A DNA stretch of 52,920 bases from Bacteroidales bacterium (GTDB lineage Bacteria > Bacteroidota > Bacteroidia > Bacteroidales > UBA10428), in NCBI GenBank assembly GCA_016931575.1, contig JAFGEO010000159.1, forward strand, positions 1 through 52,920, read 5' to 3'. Positions 36,984 through 46,400 of the stretch are shown one piece after another. Position numbers and translations under genes: made by a program. A model generated the notes under the pieces. It was not told the origin of the DNA and made no database searches. It saw nothing but the letters and a program-made list of their open reading frames with translations. Position 1 is the first letter of the stretch, and each line of letters begins with the position of its first letter.

Positions 36984-38093
36984 TTAATTTACTATGCTCA
37001 TCCGCAACAAATATCCGTCTGCAGTAATATATAAATGCGAATAATCCGAATCGAAGGTGCAGTTCGAAGTGGTCTGTGTGGTTTTTTTGGTACCCAGGTG
37101 CTCACCCTCAGCACTAATAACCAGAATACCCCCGGGACCGCTGCTAAATATCGTTCCGGAAGGGTGAACACAGAGGCCGTCCGGGAGTCCTGGTCCGTCA
37201 CTAAGCCGTGATTGTGCATTAAAGAAAATATTGCCTTCACCAAAGGAACCGTCCTCCTCCACCGGGTAAGCCACGGTAACAGGATTCCAGTAATCGGTAT
37301 AATTTACATAGCATACTGAATAATCCGGGCTGAAGCCTATGCCATTCGGGAAATCCCTGTCGCTATTCAGAAGGGTGACATTCCCTTCCGGATCTACCCG
37401 GAACACCCCATGGAAATCAAGTTCAGCAAATGCGGAAGTTTCCCTGCCGGGCAATCCGTAGGGAGGATCCGTAAAGTATATGCTCCCGTCAGCATGTATG
37501 TCCAGATCATTCGGACTGTTCAGTCTGTTGCCTTCATAGCTGCCCGCCAGCGCAATAAAATCAGAATTCGGATCATCCGTGGCATCATTCATTTTGGCGA
37601 CCTGACGATTTCCATGCTGGCAAAGAATGAGCTTCCCTTCAGCATCGATCATCAAACCATTGGATCCCGGTTCGGAGGAATAATCTCCTTCGCCCGAATA
37701 GCCCGAAGGCTCCAGGTAAAGGCTTACCGCTGTTCCTTCCTTCCACTTATATATCCTGTTCTCCGGGACATCGGAGAATAAGAGATAGCCTCCGTTTTCA
37801 ACCCACACCGGCCCCTCAAGCCAGTTGAATCCATCGGCCAGGATCTCAATCTCAGCTCCCGGTACAATTAAACTATCGAGAGCTCCCTTCAACTTTATGA
37901 TCTGCCCGATAGTTTCATAGTGTATCCCGAGGGTATCAGTACCAACAGTATCCGTTCCCGAGGTATCGATCTCTGTAGAATCGTTATGAGTAGTGTCCTG
38001 ATCTGAAGTATCTGTCTCCCCATGGAGAGGATCCTTATTGCAGGCGAATACCAGGATAAGACCCAGCATCAGAATGGGAACTATTTTCTTCAT
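36984..38093 (-). CDS. SMP-30/gluconolactonase-like lipoprotein
   Basis: A lipoprotein of about 369 residues (ATG at 38093; a TTG two codons earlier is also open). The lipobox ends at FAC, followed by a linker rich in Asp, Thr and Ser with the near repeat GTDTVGTDTLG. The C-terminal six-bladed propeller carries SMP-30/gluconolactonase signatures: EGPVWVENG (Glu metal ligand), NGLMIDAEGKLILCQHG, SPNDLDIHADGSIYFTDPPYG, and LPDGLCVHPSG. Family members hydrolyse sugar lactones with a bound metal ion. Exported and membrane-bound, it could act on aldonolactones in the periplasm; the substrate is not established. Confidence 0.88.
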   Translation of the reverse strand: MKKIVPILMLGLILVFACNKDPLHGETDTSDQDTTHNDSTEIDTSGTDTVGTDTLGIHYETIGQIIKLKGALDSLIVPGAEIEILADGFNWLEGPVWVENGGYLLFSDVPENRIYKWKEGTAVSLYLEPSGYSGEGDYSSEPGSNGLMIDAEGKLILCQHGNRQVAKMNDATDDPNSDFIALAGSYEGNRLNSPNDLDIHADGSIYFTDPPYGLPGRETSAFAELDFHGVFRVDPEGNVTLLNSDRDFPNGIGFSPDYSVCYVNYTDYWNPVTVAYPVEEDGSFGEGNIFFNAQSRLSDGPGLPDGLCVHPSGTIFSSGPGGILVISAEGEHLGTKKTTQTTSNCTFDSDYSHLYITADGYLLRMSIVN

Positions 38094-38099
38094 GCTCAA

Positions 38100-38340
38100 T
38101 TCTTAAGTTCATAGAATGGGCTGCTAAGGTAGCCAGTGTTTGATAACATACAATGCAAGGAAAACTATTTATGTGCCCCTCAAGCTCCTTGATATTACCA
38201 TAAACATCAATGTATATGCTTGTTATATACTATTTTATACACTTCGATAATTCCCTGGCCAAACGAACCGGCCTTAGGGCGATCATGACTGATAAGGAGT
38301 AAGATTGTGAGGCATAGCGATTCACGTTACTTTTTCACCC
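38100..38340. other. intergenic region upstream of the SMP-30 gene
   Basis: About 240 bp with no gene. It holds a short A+T inverted repeat (GTATAT/ATATAC around 38213-38231) and no consensus promoter on either strand. The remainder is described under the structured region. Confidence 0.4.
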
Positions 38341-38344
38341 CGAC

Positions 38345-38570
38345 TTAAAAGCCGGGAACCTCCGGGCTTTGATCGGAGCCCGGCTTTAGCTACGAAAGAT
38401 CCGGAATAGTTGGTCCACAACCAATTCGCCCATTAGCAGTATCGTAGCTGCGGGGCATGATATGCCTGGCTACTATTAGCAGCCGGGGCGTGCGCCTGGC
38501 TGTCCGTTCGGGATCCTGCCACCCCCAGACTGACCGCGTGCCTCCGGAGCCCTGACTGCCGTCAGTCCGG
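38345..38570. other. GC-rich hairpin-dense intergenic region, candidate structured RNA or element relic
   Basis: Many exact stems occur in order: AAAGCCGGG 38348-38356 with CCCGGCTTT 38379-38387, enclosing CTCCG 38360-38364 with CGGAG 38374-38378; directly adjoining, AGCTACGA 38388-38395 with TCGTAGCT 38442-38449, enclosing TTGGT/ACCAA (38410-38424); GGCAT/ATGCC 38454-38466; CAGCC/GGCTG 38480-38502; and GACTGAC 38528-38534 with GTCAGTC 38561-38567. Composition is far more GC-rich than the flanks. A minus-strand frame (38390-38692) is open but is not a recognised protein. I do not recognise an Rfam family. It lies between the divergent SMP-30 and aldo/keto reductase genes. Confidence 0.5.
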
Positions 38571-38845
38571 TTCAGCGGTGAAGCAAGCCTGGGGTTAGTA
38601 AGTCGCATGGTGATAAGTGTGTGGTCACACAAAGTAAGATAGTAAAAAGAAGGCACTCCAGCTTCTTGTTTTTTGCCTGAAAAAATGCACAAGGCTTTAT
38701 GCTCACAGCCTTTTCAACAGGAGAACGCTGATCTGTGAATCTCACAGCTACTGTATGCCGAAAATAATGCCTTCTGTTCAGGGCATCCTCAATGAATTTT
38801 CCTAATTTTAAATCACCAGGTTCACAAAACCTAAAATCAAGCATC

Positions 38846-39808
38846 ATGAAAAGAAGAAAATTCATTCAGCTTTCTGCCGCCGGGGCATCAATGCTCAGTG
38901 TTTTCCCTTCAGAATTGAGCGGCATAAACCGAATCTTTAAAAACGGAACAATGGAAAAAAGAGAATATGGCTCTACGGGTGAAATGCTCTCGATCCTGGG
39001 ATTTGGAGGTGTTGTTGTTATGGACTCTACACCAGCCCAGGCTTCGGAATGGATCAGCAAAGCTTACGACCGGGGCATCAACTATTTCGATGTAGCACCT
39101 ACATACGGAAATGCTGAGGAACGCATGGGACCAGCCCTTGAACCCTATCGCAAGAATGTTTTCCTGGCCTGTAAAACAACAAAGCGAACGGCAACTGAAG
39201 CCCGTGCCGAGCTGGAGCTATCATTAAAAAATCTGCGGACAGACCACTTCGATCTCTACCAGCTGCACGCTGTAACAACTCTCGAAGAGGTTGAGACCAT
39301 TTTCGGAAAGGGCGGCGCCATGGAAACTTTTGAGAAAGCCAGACAGGAAGGGCTGATCCGGTATATCGGTTTTTCTGCCCATTCTGTGGAAGCGGCGATG
39401 GCCCTTCTGGACAGGTACACTTTTAACTCCATACTTTTCCCGTTGAACCTTACCTGCTGGCATAAAGGGAATTTCGGCCCACAGGTTCTTGAAAAAGCAC
39501 GAAATCAGGGTGCCGCAATTCTGGCCCTTAAGGCAATGGCAAAAGGGCCATGGCCCGAAGGTGCTGAAAAGATCCCTAAATGCTGGTATGAACCGCTTAC
39601 TGATCCGGATGAAGCATTGGAGGGATTACGCTTCACCCTCTCACACCCCATCACAGCAGCCATCCCCCCGGGAAATGAAAAGCTTTACTTCATGGCCCTG
39701 GACCTGATTGATAAATTTACGCCTCTGAGCACCGGGGAAGCTCTCGCAATAAAAGAAAAGGCCATGGACGGGGTACCTCTGTTCCGGTATCCCGCAGAAC
39801 AGGTCTGA
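38846..39808 (+). CDS. Tat-exported aldo/keto reductase
   Basis: A 320-residue protein from the ATG at 38846; an in-frame ATG at 38792 would add 18 residues that would spoil the export signal. The start gives a twin-arginine signal (KRRKFIQLSAAGAS) and the mature protein has the aldo/keto reductase barrel with the tetrad Asp82, Tyr87 (FDVAPTYGNAE), Lys110 (ACKTTK) and His141 (YQLHAV). The family reduces carbonyls with NADPH; a Tat-exported version probably folds with its cofactor before export. Physiological substrate unknown. It is convergent with the hybrid kinase, 4 bp apart. Confidence 0.9.
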   Translation: MKRRKFIQLSAAGASMLSVFPSELSGINRIFKNGTMEKREYGSTGEMLSILGFGGVVVMDSTPAQASEWISKAYDRGINYFDVAPTYGNAEERMGPALEPYRKNVFLACKTTKRTATEARAELELSLKNLRTDHFDLYQLHAVTTLEEVETIFGKGGAMETFEKARQEGLIRYIGFSAHSVEAAMALLDRYTFNSILFPLNLTCWHKGNFGPQVLEKARNQGAAILALKAMAKGPWPEGAEKIPKCWYEPLTDPDEALEGLRFTLSHPITAAIPPGNEKLYFMALDLIDKFTPLSTGEALAIKEKAMDGVPLFRYPAEQV

Positions 39809-39812
39809 CCAC

Positions 39813-42608
39813 CTACCTCTTGCCAATAAAAAAGCTGACCTTTTCGATAAGCTCGGCAGCATCAATAGGTTTGGCAAGATAATCGCTAAAGCCGGCAGCC
39901 AGGACTTTTTCCTTGTCACCGGTCAAAGCATAAGCTGTTTGGGCAATTGCCTGCACTGAAGGATTGATTTTTCGAAGTGATTCAAAGACTATATTGCCTG
40001 AAATATCCGGAAGTTTGATATCCAACAGGACCAGGCGGATATCCGGATTACATTTAAATAATTCTATGGCCTCTCCACCTGTCTTGGCATGAAGGATGCT
40101 TATATCCAGGTTAATCAGCACTTCTTCAAGGTATAGGTAATTGACCTCCTCATCCTCGACAACGAGGATCTTTGGTCTGCTCTTCTGCGCCGATAGCTGC
40201 TCAGTCGTACCTGTATCACCAGGCTTTTGTCCGCTTCCCAAAGGCAGGGTAAAGTAAAAGGTGGAACCTGAGCCCTCGGCAGACTCCAGCCATATCTTCC
40301 CACCCAGCTTCTCAATAAAGGCCTTGGAAATGGACAGCCCCAAGCCTGTCCCTCCCTGGAGATTAGAAATATTATTCTCCGCCTGACGGAACCGCTCAAA
40401 AATGGAACCCTGAAGACTCTTCGGAATGCCTGTGCCTGAATCAGATACAAAGAACCTGATGGCTCTGTCTTCGCAGGTATAACCAAATTTCACAAACCCT
40501 TCGGTAGTGAACTTAAGGGAATTGCTCAACAGGTTATCCAGTACCTGCCGGAGTTTTGTATGGTCGGTACAGACAACTGCCCGGTCATCCGGCAAAGCCT
40601 TATTCAGGAAAAGACGGACATTATTTTTAGCAGCCGTTGAATTATAGAATGAAAACAGCCGCATCAGGATATCATTAATATTGGTTTCCGACAGATTGAT
40701 ATTGATCTGACCCGTTTCGATTTTTGAAATATCAATGATATCATCGATGATATGGAGCAGCTGCCGGCACATATCATTTATAATTTCAGCGTACTGCTGC
40801 TTGCGCTCATTCGATAGATTTGGCCTGCTTATCAGCTTGGAGAACCCGATGATCCCATTCATGGGTGTCCGGATCTCATGGCTCATGTTGGCCAGGAATG
40901 CAGATTTTAGCTTATCGCTTTCTTCAGCCTTTTTCCGGGCCTCTTCAAGTGCTTTATTCACGCGCTTAACCTCCCGGATCGTTTGCTTCAGCTCCTGGTT
41001 GAGCGCCATATGTTCTTTGTTTTGTTCCGTAAGTTTTTGTTCAATCCGCACCCGTTTGGTGATATCCTGGTTAGCTCCATAGGTACGAATGGTCTTCCCA
41101 AACTCATCCTTTTCAATAAAAAAGCGGACCAGGATAGTGCCCTCGGTTCCGTCCTTATAAATAATCCTGTGCGAAATTTCCCTGCTGTACTCCGGATCAG
41201 CCGTCTCCAGGGCAGCTTTGGTTTCCTTCTCTACCAGCCACCGGTCCTCAGGATGAAGAAATCTGTCGGCATACTGCTTTGGAGTCAGCCTGTACCCTCC
41301 CTCCTGCTCTGCCGTTGTCTTAAAGATGGAATAAAACTGATCATTAAAGAGAAACTGGTTAAGGGCAACATCATATTCCCAGTAACCGAGCCTGGCAATC
41401 TCCACTGCATTGGACAGGTGGGCTTCAGATTTTCTCAGGGCATCTTCGGCAAGGACCATGTCTGTAATATCCTGGTTCGCTCCGATGATACGAACAGGTC
41501 TGTTATCCTTGTCCTTCACCAACAGAATACGAGCCAAAACATAGCCTGTATCACCATCAGGAAACTTTATCCGATGCTGTATCTCAAACTTTTCGGGAAG
41601 ATTGGGCACATAGCGGGAAGCTTCTATCTCATTCAATATCAGCTGCCTGTCATCAGGATGAACCATCTTCTCCAGGTATGTGCCAATGGGCATTTCGTAC
41701 CCCCCCATAGCTTCAGCGGTGGTTCTGAATAAATGATAAAACTGATCATTAAACGTGAAGCAGTGAGTTTTCAGATCCAGCTCCCAGGATGCCAGTTTTG
41801 CAGTGCGCGTTATGAGCTCCAGCTTCACTTCGCTGTCCTTTAGCGCCTCTTCAATCGTCAGGCGGTCAGAGATCAACTGTCCAAAAAAGAGTACCCCGAG
41901 AATAGCTTCCGACTTATCTTTCAGATGTTTGGCATACCATTCCACATCCAGCTTCTTCCCTTCCTTTGTCAGGATAGGGGCAACATAACGACTTATTGGG
42001 ATACCCTTCAGGATATCCTTAAACTTTTGACGGCTGAGCGCCCTGTTTTCCGGAGTATTGAATACCGTTAACCAATCCTTTTGCTTCACATCCTGTAAGC
42101 TGAAACCAGTTGTTTCCTCCATAAAAGGATTTATCCGGCTAATCCTTCCTTTATTATCCAGAACCAGGACAAAAGCCTGCACCGATTCAAAAAGTCCGGT
42201 AACAAATTCCTTTTCGGCTAACTCCTCCCGCTCGGCGTGCTTGCATTCCGTTATGTTACTGATGACATAAATAAGTTCATCCTTGCCCAACCGGCTGAGA
42301 CTGGCAGAAAACCAGGTATCAGGATAGATGCCGGAATAAACGAAAACTGCCGGCTTTGACGTCCTGATAACCTTTTCCCTGAGTGTCTCTTCCATCTCTC
42401 TGTATCGCTGATCAATGAGGGCACCAGCTTTTGTCCCGGGTTTATGGTCAGGGAAATTTGAATGTACCGGGAAATTTGTTTCCCTGATCTTCCCCTTCAG
42501 GTCGGTGATCAGTAAAAGGTCGGGGATATGATTGAGGAGGTGAGAAGAATCCCGGACGAATAGTTTTTCAGGAACAGTGAGTTGCGACTTTCCGGCATGT
42601 CCTTTCAT
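39813..42608 (-). CDS. hybrid sensor histidine kinase with four PAS domains and a C-terminal receiver
   Basis: A 931-residue soluble hybrid kinase, with no membrane segments. Four PAS/PAC modules are seen at about 20-120, 135-250, 265-390 and 395-525; the last two are near copies of each other (both have 'FNDQFYxxFxTTAE' and 'RxxGANQDIT') and so arose by duplication. A coiled coil (525-565) leads to the HisKA His577 in ANMSHEIRTPMNG, ATPase motifs (DNLLSNSLKFT, DSGTGIP, GTGLGLSI), and a receiver with Asp863 (LLDIKLPD) and Lys913 (LAKPI). It is not next to any response regulator, so the phosphorelay partner is elsewhere. Confidence 0.93.
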   Translation of the reverse strand: MKGHAGKSQLTVPEKLFVRDSSHLLNHIPDLLLITDLKGKIRETNFPVHSNFPDHKPGTKAGALIDQRYREMEETLREKVIRTSKPAVFVYSGIYPDTWFSASLSRLGKDELIYVISNITECKHAEREELAEKEFVTGLFESVQAFVLVLDNKGRISRINPFMEETTGFSLQDVKQKDWLTVFNTPENRALSRQKFKDILKGIPISRYVAPILTKEGKKLDVEWYAKHLKDKSEAILGVLFFGQLISDRLTIEEALKDSEVKLELITRTAKLASWELDLKTHCFTFNDQFYHLFRTTAEAMGGYEMPIGTYLEKMVHPDDRQLILNEIEASRYVPNLPEKFEIQHRIKFPDGDTGYVLARILLVKDKDNRPVRIIGANQDITDMVLAEDALRKSEAHLSNAVEIARLGYWEYDVALNQFLFNDQFYSIFKTTAEQEGGYRLTPKQYADRFLHPEDRWLVEKETKAALETADPEYSREISHRIIYKDGTEGTILVRFFIEKDEFGKTIRTYGANQDITKRVRIEQKLTEQNKEHMALNQELKQTIREVKRVNKALEEARKKAEESDKLKSAFLANMSHEIRTPMNGIIGFSKLISRPNLSNERKQQYAEIINDMCRQLLHIIDDIIDISKIETGQININLSETNINDILMRLFSFYNSTAAKNNVRLFLNKALPDDRAVVCTDHTKLRQVLDNLLSNSLKFTTEGFVKFGYTCEDRAIRFFVSDSGTGIPKSLQGSIFERFRQAENNISNLQGGTGLGLSISKAFIEKLGGKIWLESAEGSGSTFYFTLPLGSGQKPGDTGTTEQLSAQKSRPKILVVEDEEVNYLYLEEVLINLDISILHAKTGGEAIELFKCNPDIRLVLLDIKLPDISGNIVFESLRKINPSVQAIAQTAYALTGDKEKVLAAGFSDYLAKPIDAAELIEKVSFFIGKR

Positions 42609-42829
42609 ACAGGTGAAAAATTAGTTAACGGATCAAGTTAGCTTCCTAACAAGATACGAAAATTCCGGAAGTATAGCAATAGTCGGTTCAATCAGGCTGT
42701 ATCCTGAATAGCTGGGAATTACTTACTTTTTGAACCCAACTAAAAATACTACCCGAAAAGCACTATCATGCTGAATATTTCCCCGGGAACCAATAGACAC
42801 AAGGACAATGATTATTGGAGGTAGGTTAA

Positions 42830-43285
42830 TCAGGGATAGCGGTGGGTATTTTTAATCTCATGATAATAGGAATCCACTCCAATGTCGCGCATTTTCAGGT
42901 TGCTGCTTACCCATCTCCGCTGCAGGTTTTCATCTAAACCGGAGTGATCACAGGGGAATTCATCACACTGAAAGCAAAACTCCACACCCTTCTTCTCCGA
43001 ACACTCTCTGACATTGCAGGACTTCAGTAATTTGCACCTTTCATTCCTGCAGCCCTTACAATCGCACTGTGCAAAGAGATCCAGCTGCAGCTTGAAGTAA
43101 GGATAAACATTGAACACCGGCTCGTTGAGCACAGTAGCAAACCGTCCGGCATAATTCTGAAAATTTCCAAGCTCGTCAGACAGTTCCCTGCTAAGCTCCT
43201 TTATTTTTCCATCCTTGAAGGCAAAACAGGAATCACACCGGATTCCGCAGGGCGACAAACAGTTCAGTATTTCATGATAATCCAT
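42830..43285 (-). CDS. DUF3795 cysteine-rich protein
   Basis: A 151-residue cytoplasmic protein with many cysteines in metal-binding spacing: CGIRCDSCFAF, CDCKGCRNERCKLLKSC, VRECSEKK, and FCFQCDEFPCD. This matches DUF3795, small proteins that may bind zinc or iron-sulfur clusters; no reaction is known to me. No close neighbour on the same strand. A GAAGGTA-type -7-like sequence (43306-43313, one mismatch) lies just upstream on its strand. Confidence 0.88.
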   Translation of the reverse strand: MDYHEILNCLSPCGIRCDSCFAFKDGKIKELSRELSDELGNFQNYAGRFATVLNEPVFNVYPYFKLQLDLFAQCDCKGCRNERCKLLKSCNVRECSEKKGVEFCFQCDEFPCDHSGLDENLQRRWVSSNLKMRDIGVDSYYHEIKNTHRYP

Positions 43286-43410
43286 AGCTAATCGATTCTG
43301 GTGAACGAAGGTATAAACTTTTAACGATCTTTTCCCGTCTGTATTAGGTCTTTTCCCCCTGTATAAAACGACGACAAGAGGGCTCAGACTGATGCTTATA
43401 AAACTCAGAG

Positions 43411-43441
43411 TTTGAATATATTAACTTATTTCATATTTTCG
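43411..43441 (+). promoter_or_regulatory. promoter of the FG-GAP protein gene
   Basis: TTTG (43411-43414), a 19-bp spacer and TATTTTCG (43434-43441) match the Bacteroidota promoter TTTG-N19-TAnnTTTG with one mismatch in the -7 box. The start codon chosen for the gene lies 32 bp downstream. Confidence 0.65.
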
Positions 43442-43473
43442 CAGTGAATTCTGATGCACCAAACCCGAACAGA

Positions 43474-46400
43474 ATGAAAAAAGTCTTCTTTTTTACATGG
43501 ATATCCTGTATATCCTTGTTCTTAAATGCCCAGGAATGGGTGTATACCGGCAAAACATTGCCGCTGCCGCTTAGTAATAATGCCCGCGATGCATTTGGGC
43601 AGTCACTGGATGTTTCCGGGGACTATGCCGTCATCGGTGCCCCCGGATACAATAATAACAGCGGATATGTCTCCCTGCTTCATTTCACGGGTGAAAGCTG
43701 GGAGGAAATCGCCAGGCTAACTCCTTCAGATAGTTTACCGGAAAGCCAGTTTGGAAATTCAGTATCCATCTCGGAAAGTGTTGTTGTCGCCGGTTGCTAT
43801 AAGGACGATGATAACGGCACCCACAGCGGTTCCGCGTACGTCTTTGTAAAACCTGAAAGTGGATGGACAAACATGACCGAAACAGTGAAGCTGCTGGCCG
43901 CAGACGGGGATGCTTTCGATCATTTCGGAAAGTCCGTCAGTATATCGGGAAACTGCATTGCCGTTGGGGCTATCAACGATGATGATGTGTTCGAGAACAG
44001 CGGTTCAGTGTACATCTTTGAAAAACCGGAAAGCGGGTGGCCCGATATCACCCAGTCAGCCAAACTTCATGTTGCCGATCCGGCAACATCGGCCTACCTG
44101 GGTAGTTCTGTCGATATTGACGGTGACTATCTCGTAGCCGGTGGATGTGGTGATTCCACGGCAGGTCCGGTATCCGGAGCTGCATGGGTATTCAGAAAAC
44201 CTGGGGGTGGCTGGCAGGATACCCTGGAAATTGCCCGTTTAAGCGCTTCGGATCCAAATAACTACGATTACTTCGGTTGTTCAGTGGGTATACTCGGAAA
44301 TACCATTGTTATTGGCGCTTCCGGCGATGACGAATCCGCGTATGATGGCGGTGCCCTCTACGTTTTCGAAAAGTCGGAAGGCGAATGGACCAGCAGAAAT
44401 GAAAGCGCAAAACTCACGGTTCTCGAACCGGACATGGGCGACGCTCTGGGCTACTCGGTAGCTGTCAGCGATAGCTATATTGCCGGTGGTGCCCTATATG
44501 CCCGGCCTACAGTCTCGGCAGCAGGAGCAGCATACCTCTTCCAAAAGCCACAGACCGGATGGCAGGATGCCACAGAAACTGCCGAACTGATGGCAAAAGT
44601 ACCCCAGACCGGCGATCAGCTTGGAATTTCCGTCGCCATAACGGGCGACCAGGTACTGGCCGGGGCCAATCAGCGCCAGGACCAGGGTTTGAACTCCGGG
44701 GCAGTGTATTGCTACCGGAAACCTGCAGATGAATGGGCTGACGCATTCCAGACAGAGAAGATCCTGCCCGTTCCACACATCAATAATGTTGATGAAGAAT
44801 ATGGTAGTTCAATGGATGTAGCCGGTGGTTATGCTGTTGTAGGGGCCCCGGGATATAAGCAAAACATGGGCTGTGCCTATGTGCTCCGGAATACAGGTTC
44901 AGCCTGGGAGATAGAAGCCACCTTAACCACCGCCAATCCTGACAGAGGAAGCGAATTCGGGACTTCAGTAGCAATGTATGAAGATATGATTGTGGTAGGT
45001 GCCCCGCTCTACGAAAATACCGGCGCTGCCTTCCTCTACAAAATGCCTTCCACCGGATGGAAAGATACCACTGAATCTGTCCTGATCCTCTCAGCAGCAT
45101 CGAACGACTACGATCGCTTTGGAGGTGCCGTAGATATCTATGGAAATATGATCGCTGTAGGTGCATATGATGATGATGATTATGGTGCGGGCAGCGGATC
45201 AGTCTACCTGTTCGAACCCGGAGAAAAGGGTTGGGAAGATTATACGGAAAGTTACAGGCTCAATCCCTCCGGCAATGAAGCGGGCGACCTTTTTGGCTGT
45301 GCACTCGAAGCCTGTGGGAATTATCTGGTAGTCGGTGCAAAAGGAGATAAAGATAATGGCGAAAACAGCGGGGCATCCTATATCTTTAAAAGGCCTGAAG
45401 CCCGGTGGACTGCAGTACAGCAAGTTGCCAGGCTGCAGGCAGGAACCCCTGCTGCCGGTGATTATTTTGGCGAATCGGTGAGTATCGATTCCAACCTGGT
45501 CGTTGTGGGCTCCTCTACCTACGACGGTATCGGGGCAAATACCGGTGCCGCCTTTGTTTTTATAAAACCGGAAGGAGAATGGGCAGATGCTACCCAGGAT
45601 GTACTGATCCAGTCGCCTGATGCCGCGCTGGGCGAGCTGTTTGGAAAATCCGTTTCGGCTGCCAAAGATCAAATCCTTGTGGGTGCACCCAGCGAGGATG
45701 ATGCCGGGCCCCAGACCGGTGCTGCATACCTGTTCATGAAGCCTTCCGGGGGCTGGAGCAGCAGTGCGGAATATATTAAATTCCTCGCCGGCGACAATGC
45801 CGAAGGGGATAACTTTGGCAAAGCCTCAGCATTGCAGGAACGTACCGTCCTGCTCAGCGCCATCAAAAATGACGACCTCGGCTATTCCACCGGGTCTGCA
45901 TACACATGGGAAAAACTCTATCCGGTATTCCTGAGTTCTGATCCCGCTTCGCAATCGGAGCTATGTGGAGGAAGTACGGCTGAACTGACCGTAACCGCCC
46001 AAGAACAAACGGGATTCCAATGGCAGGCACGACCCGACCAGGAAAGCAGCTTTTCTGATCTTCACGAAGAAATCCCGTACTCCGGGACCCGGAGCAACAC
46101 CCTCTCTATCCTCATGAGCAGCGATCAAAATGGCTGGCAGTTCCGCTGCAGGGCTTTTAATGCCCTCTATGCAGATACCAGTCTGGCCGCAACGCTGTCC
46201 CTCGAAACCCAAGAGCCTCTTTTTGCATCCGTCCTCCCGGAACAAAACCTGCAGGGCGATGCTTCCAACCAGGCATCACTGCCTGATTATACTGACAGCA
46301 TTGAAGTCACGGATAACTGCGAGGGGGAGATCGTGGTTCGCCAGGAACCTGAAGCAGGAACCCTACTGAGCGGCGATGACAATATCCTTACCCTTACCGC

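Noticed and set aside
38345-38640. Group II intron, tmRNA or RNase P RNA
   Set aside because: I looked for a domain V-like hairpin and conserved cores of these RNAs and did not find them.
38390-38692. 100-codon minus-strand frame in the hairpin-rich region
   Set aside because: It overlaps many exact hairpins, has an arginine-rich sequence of unnatural composition and matches no family I know.
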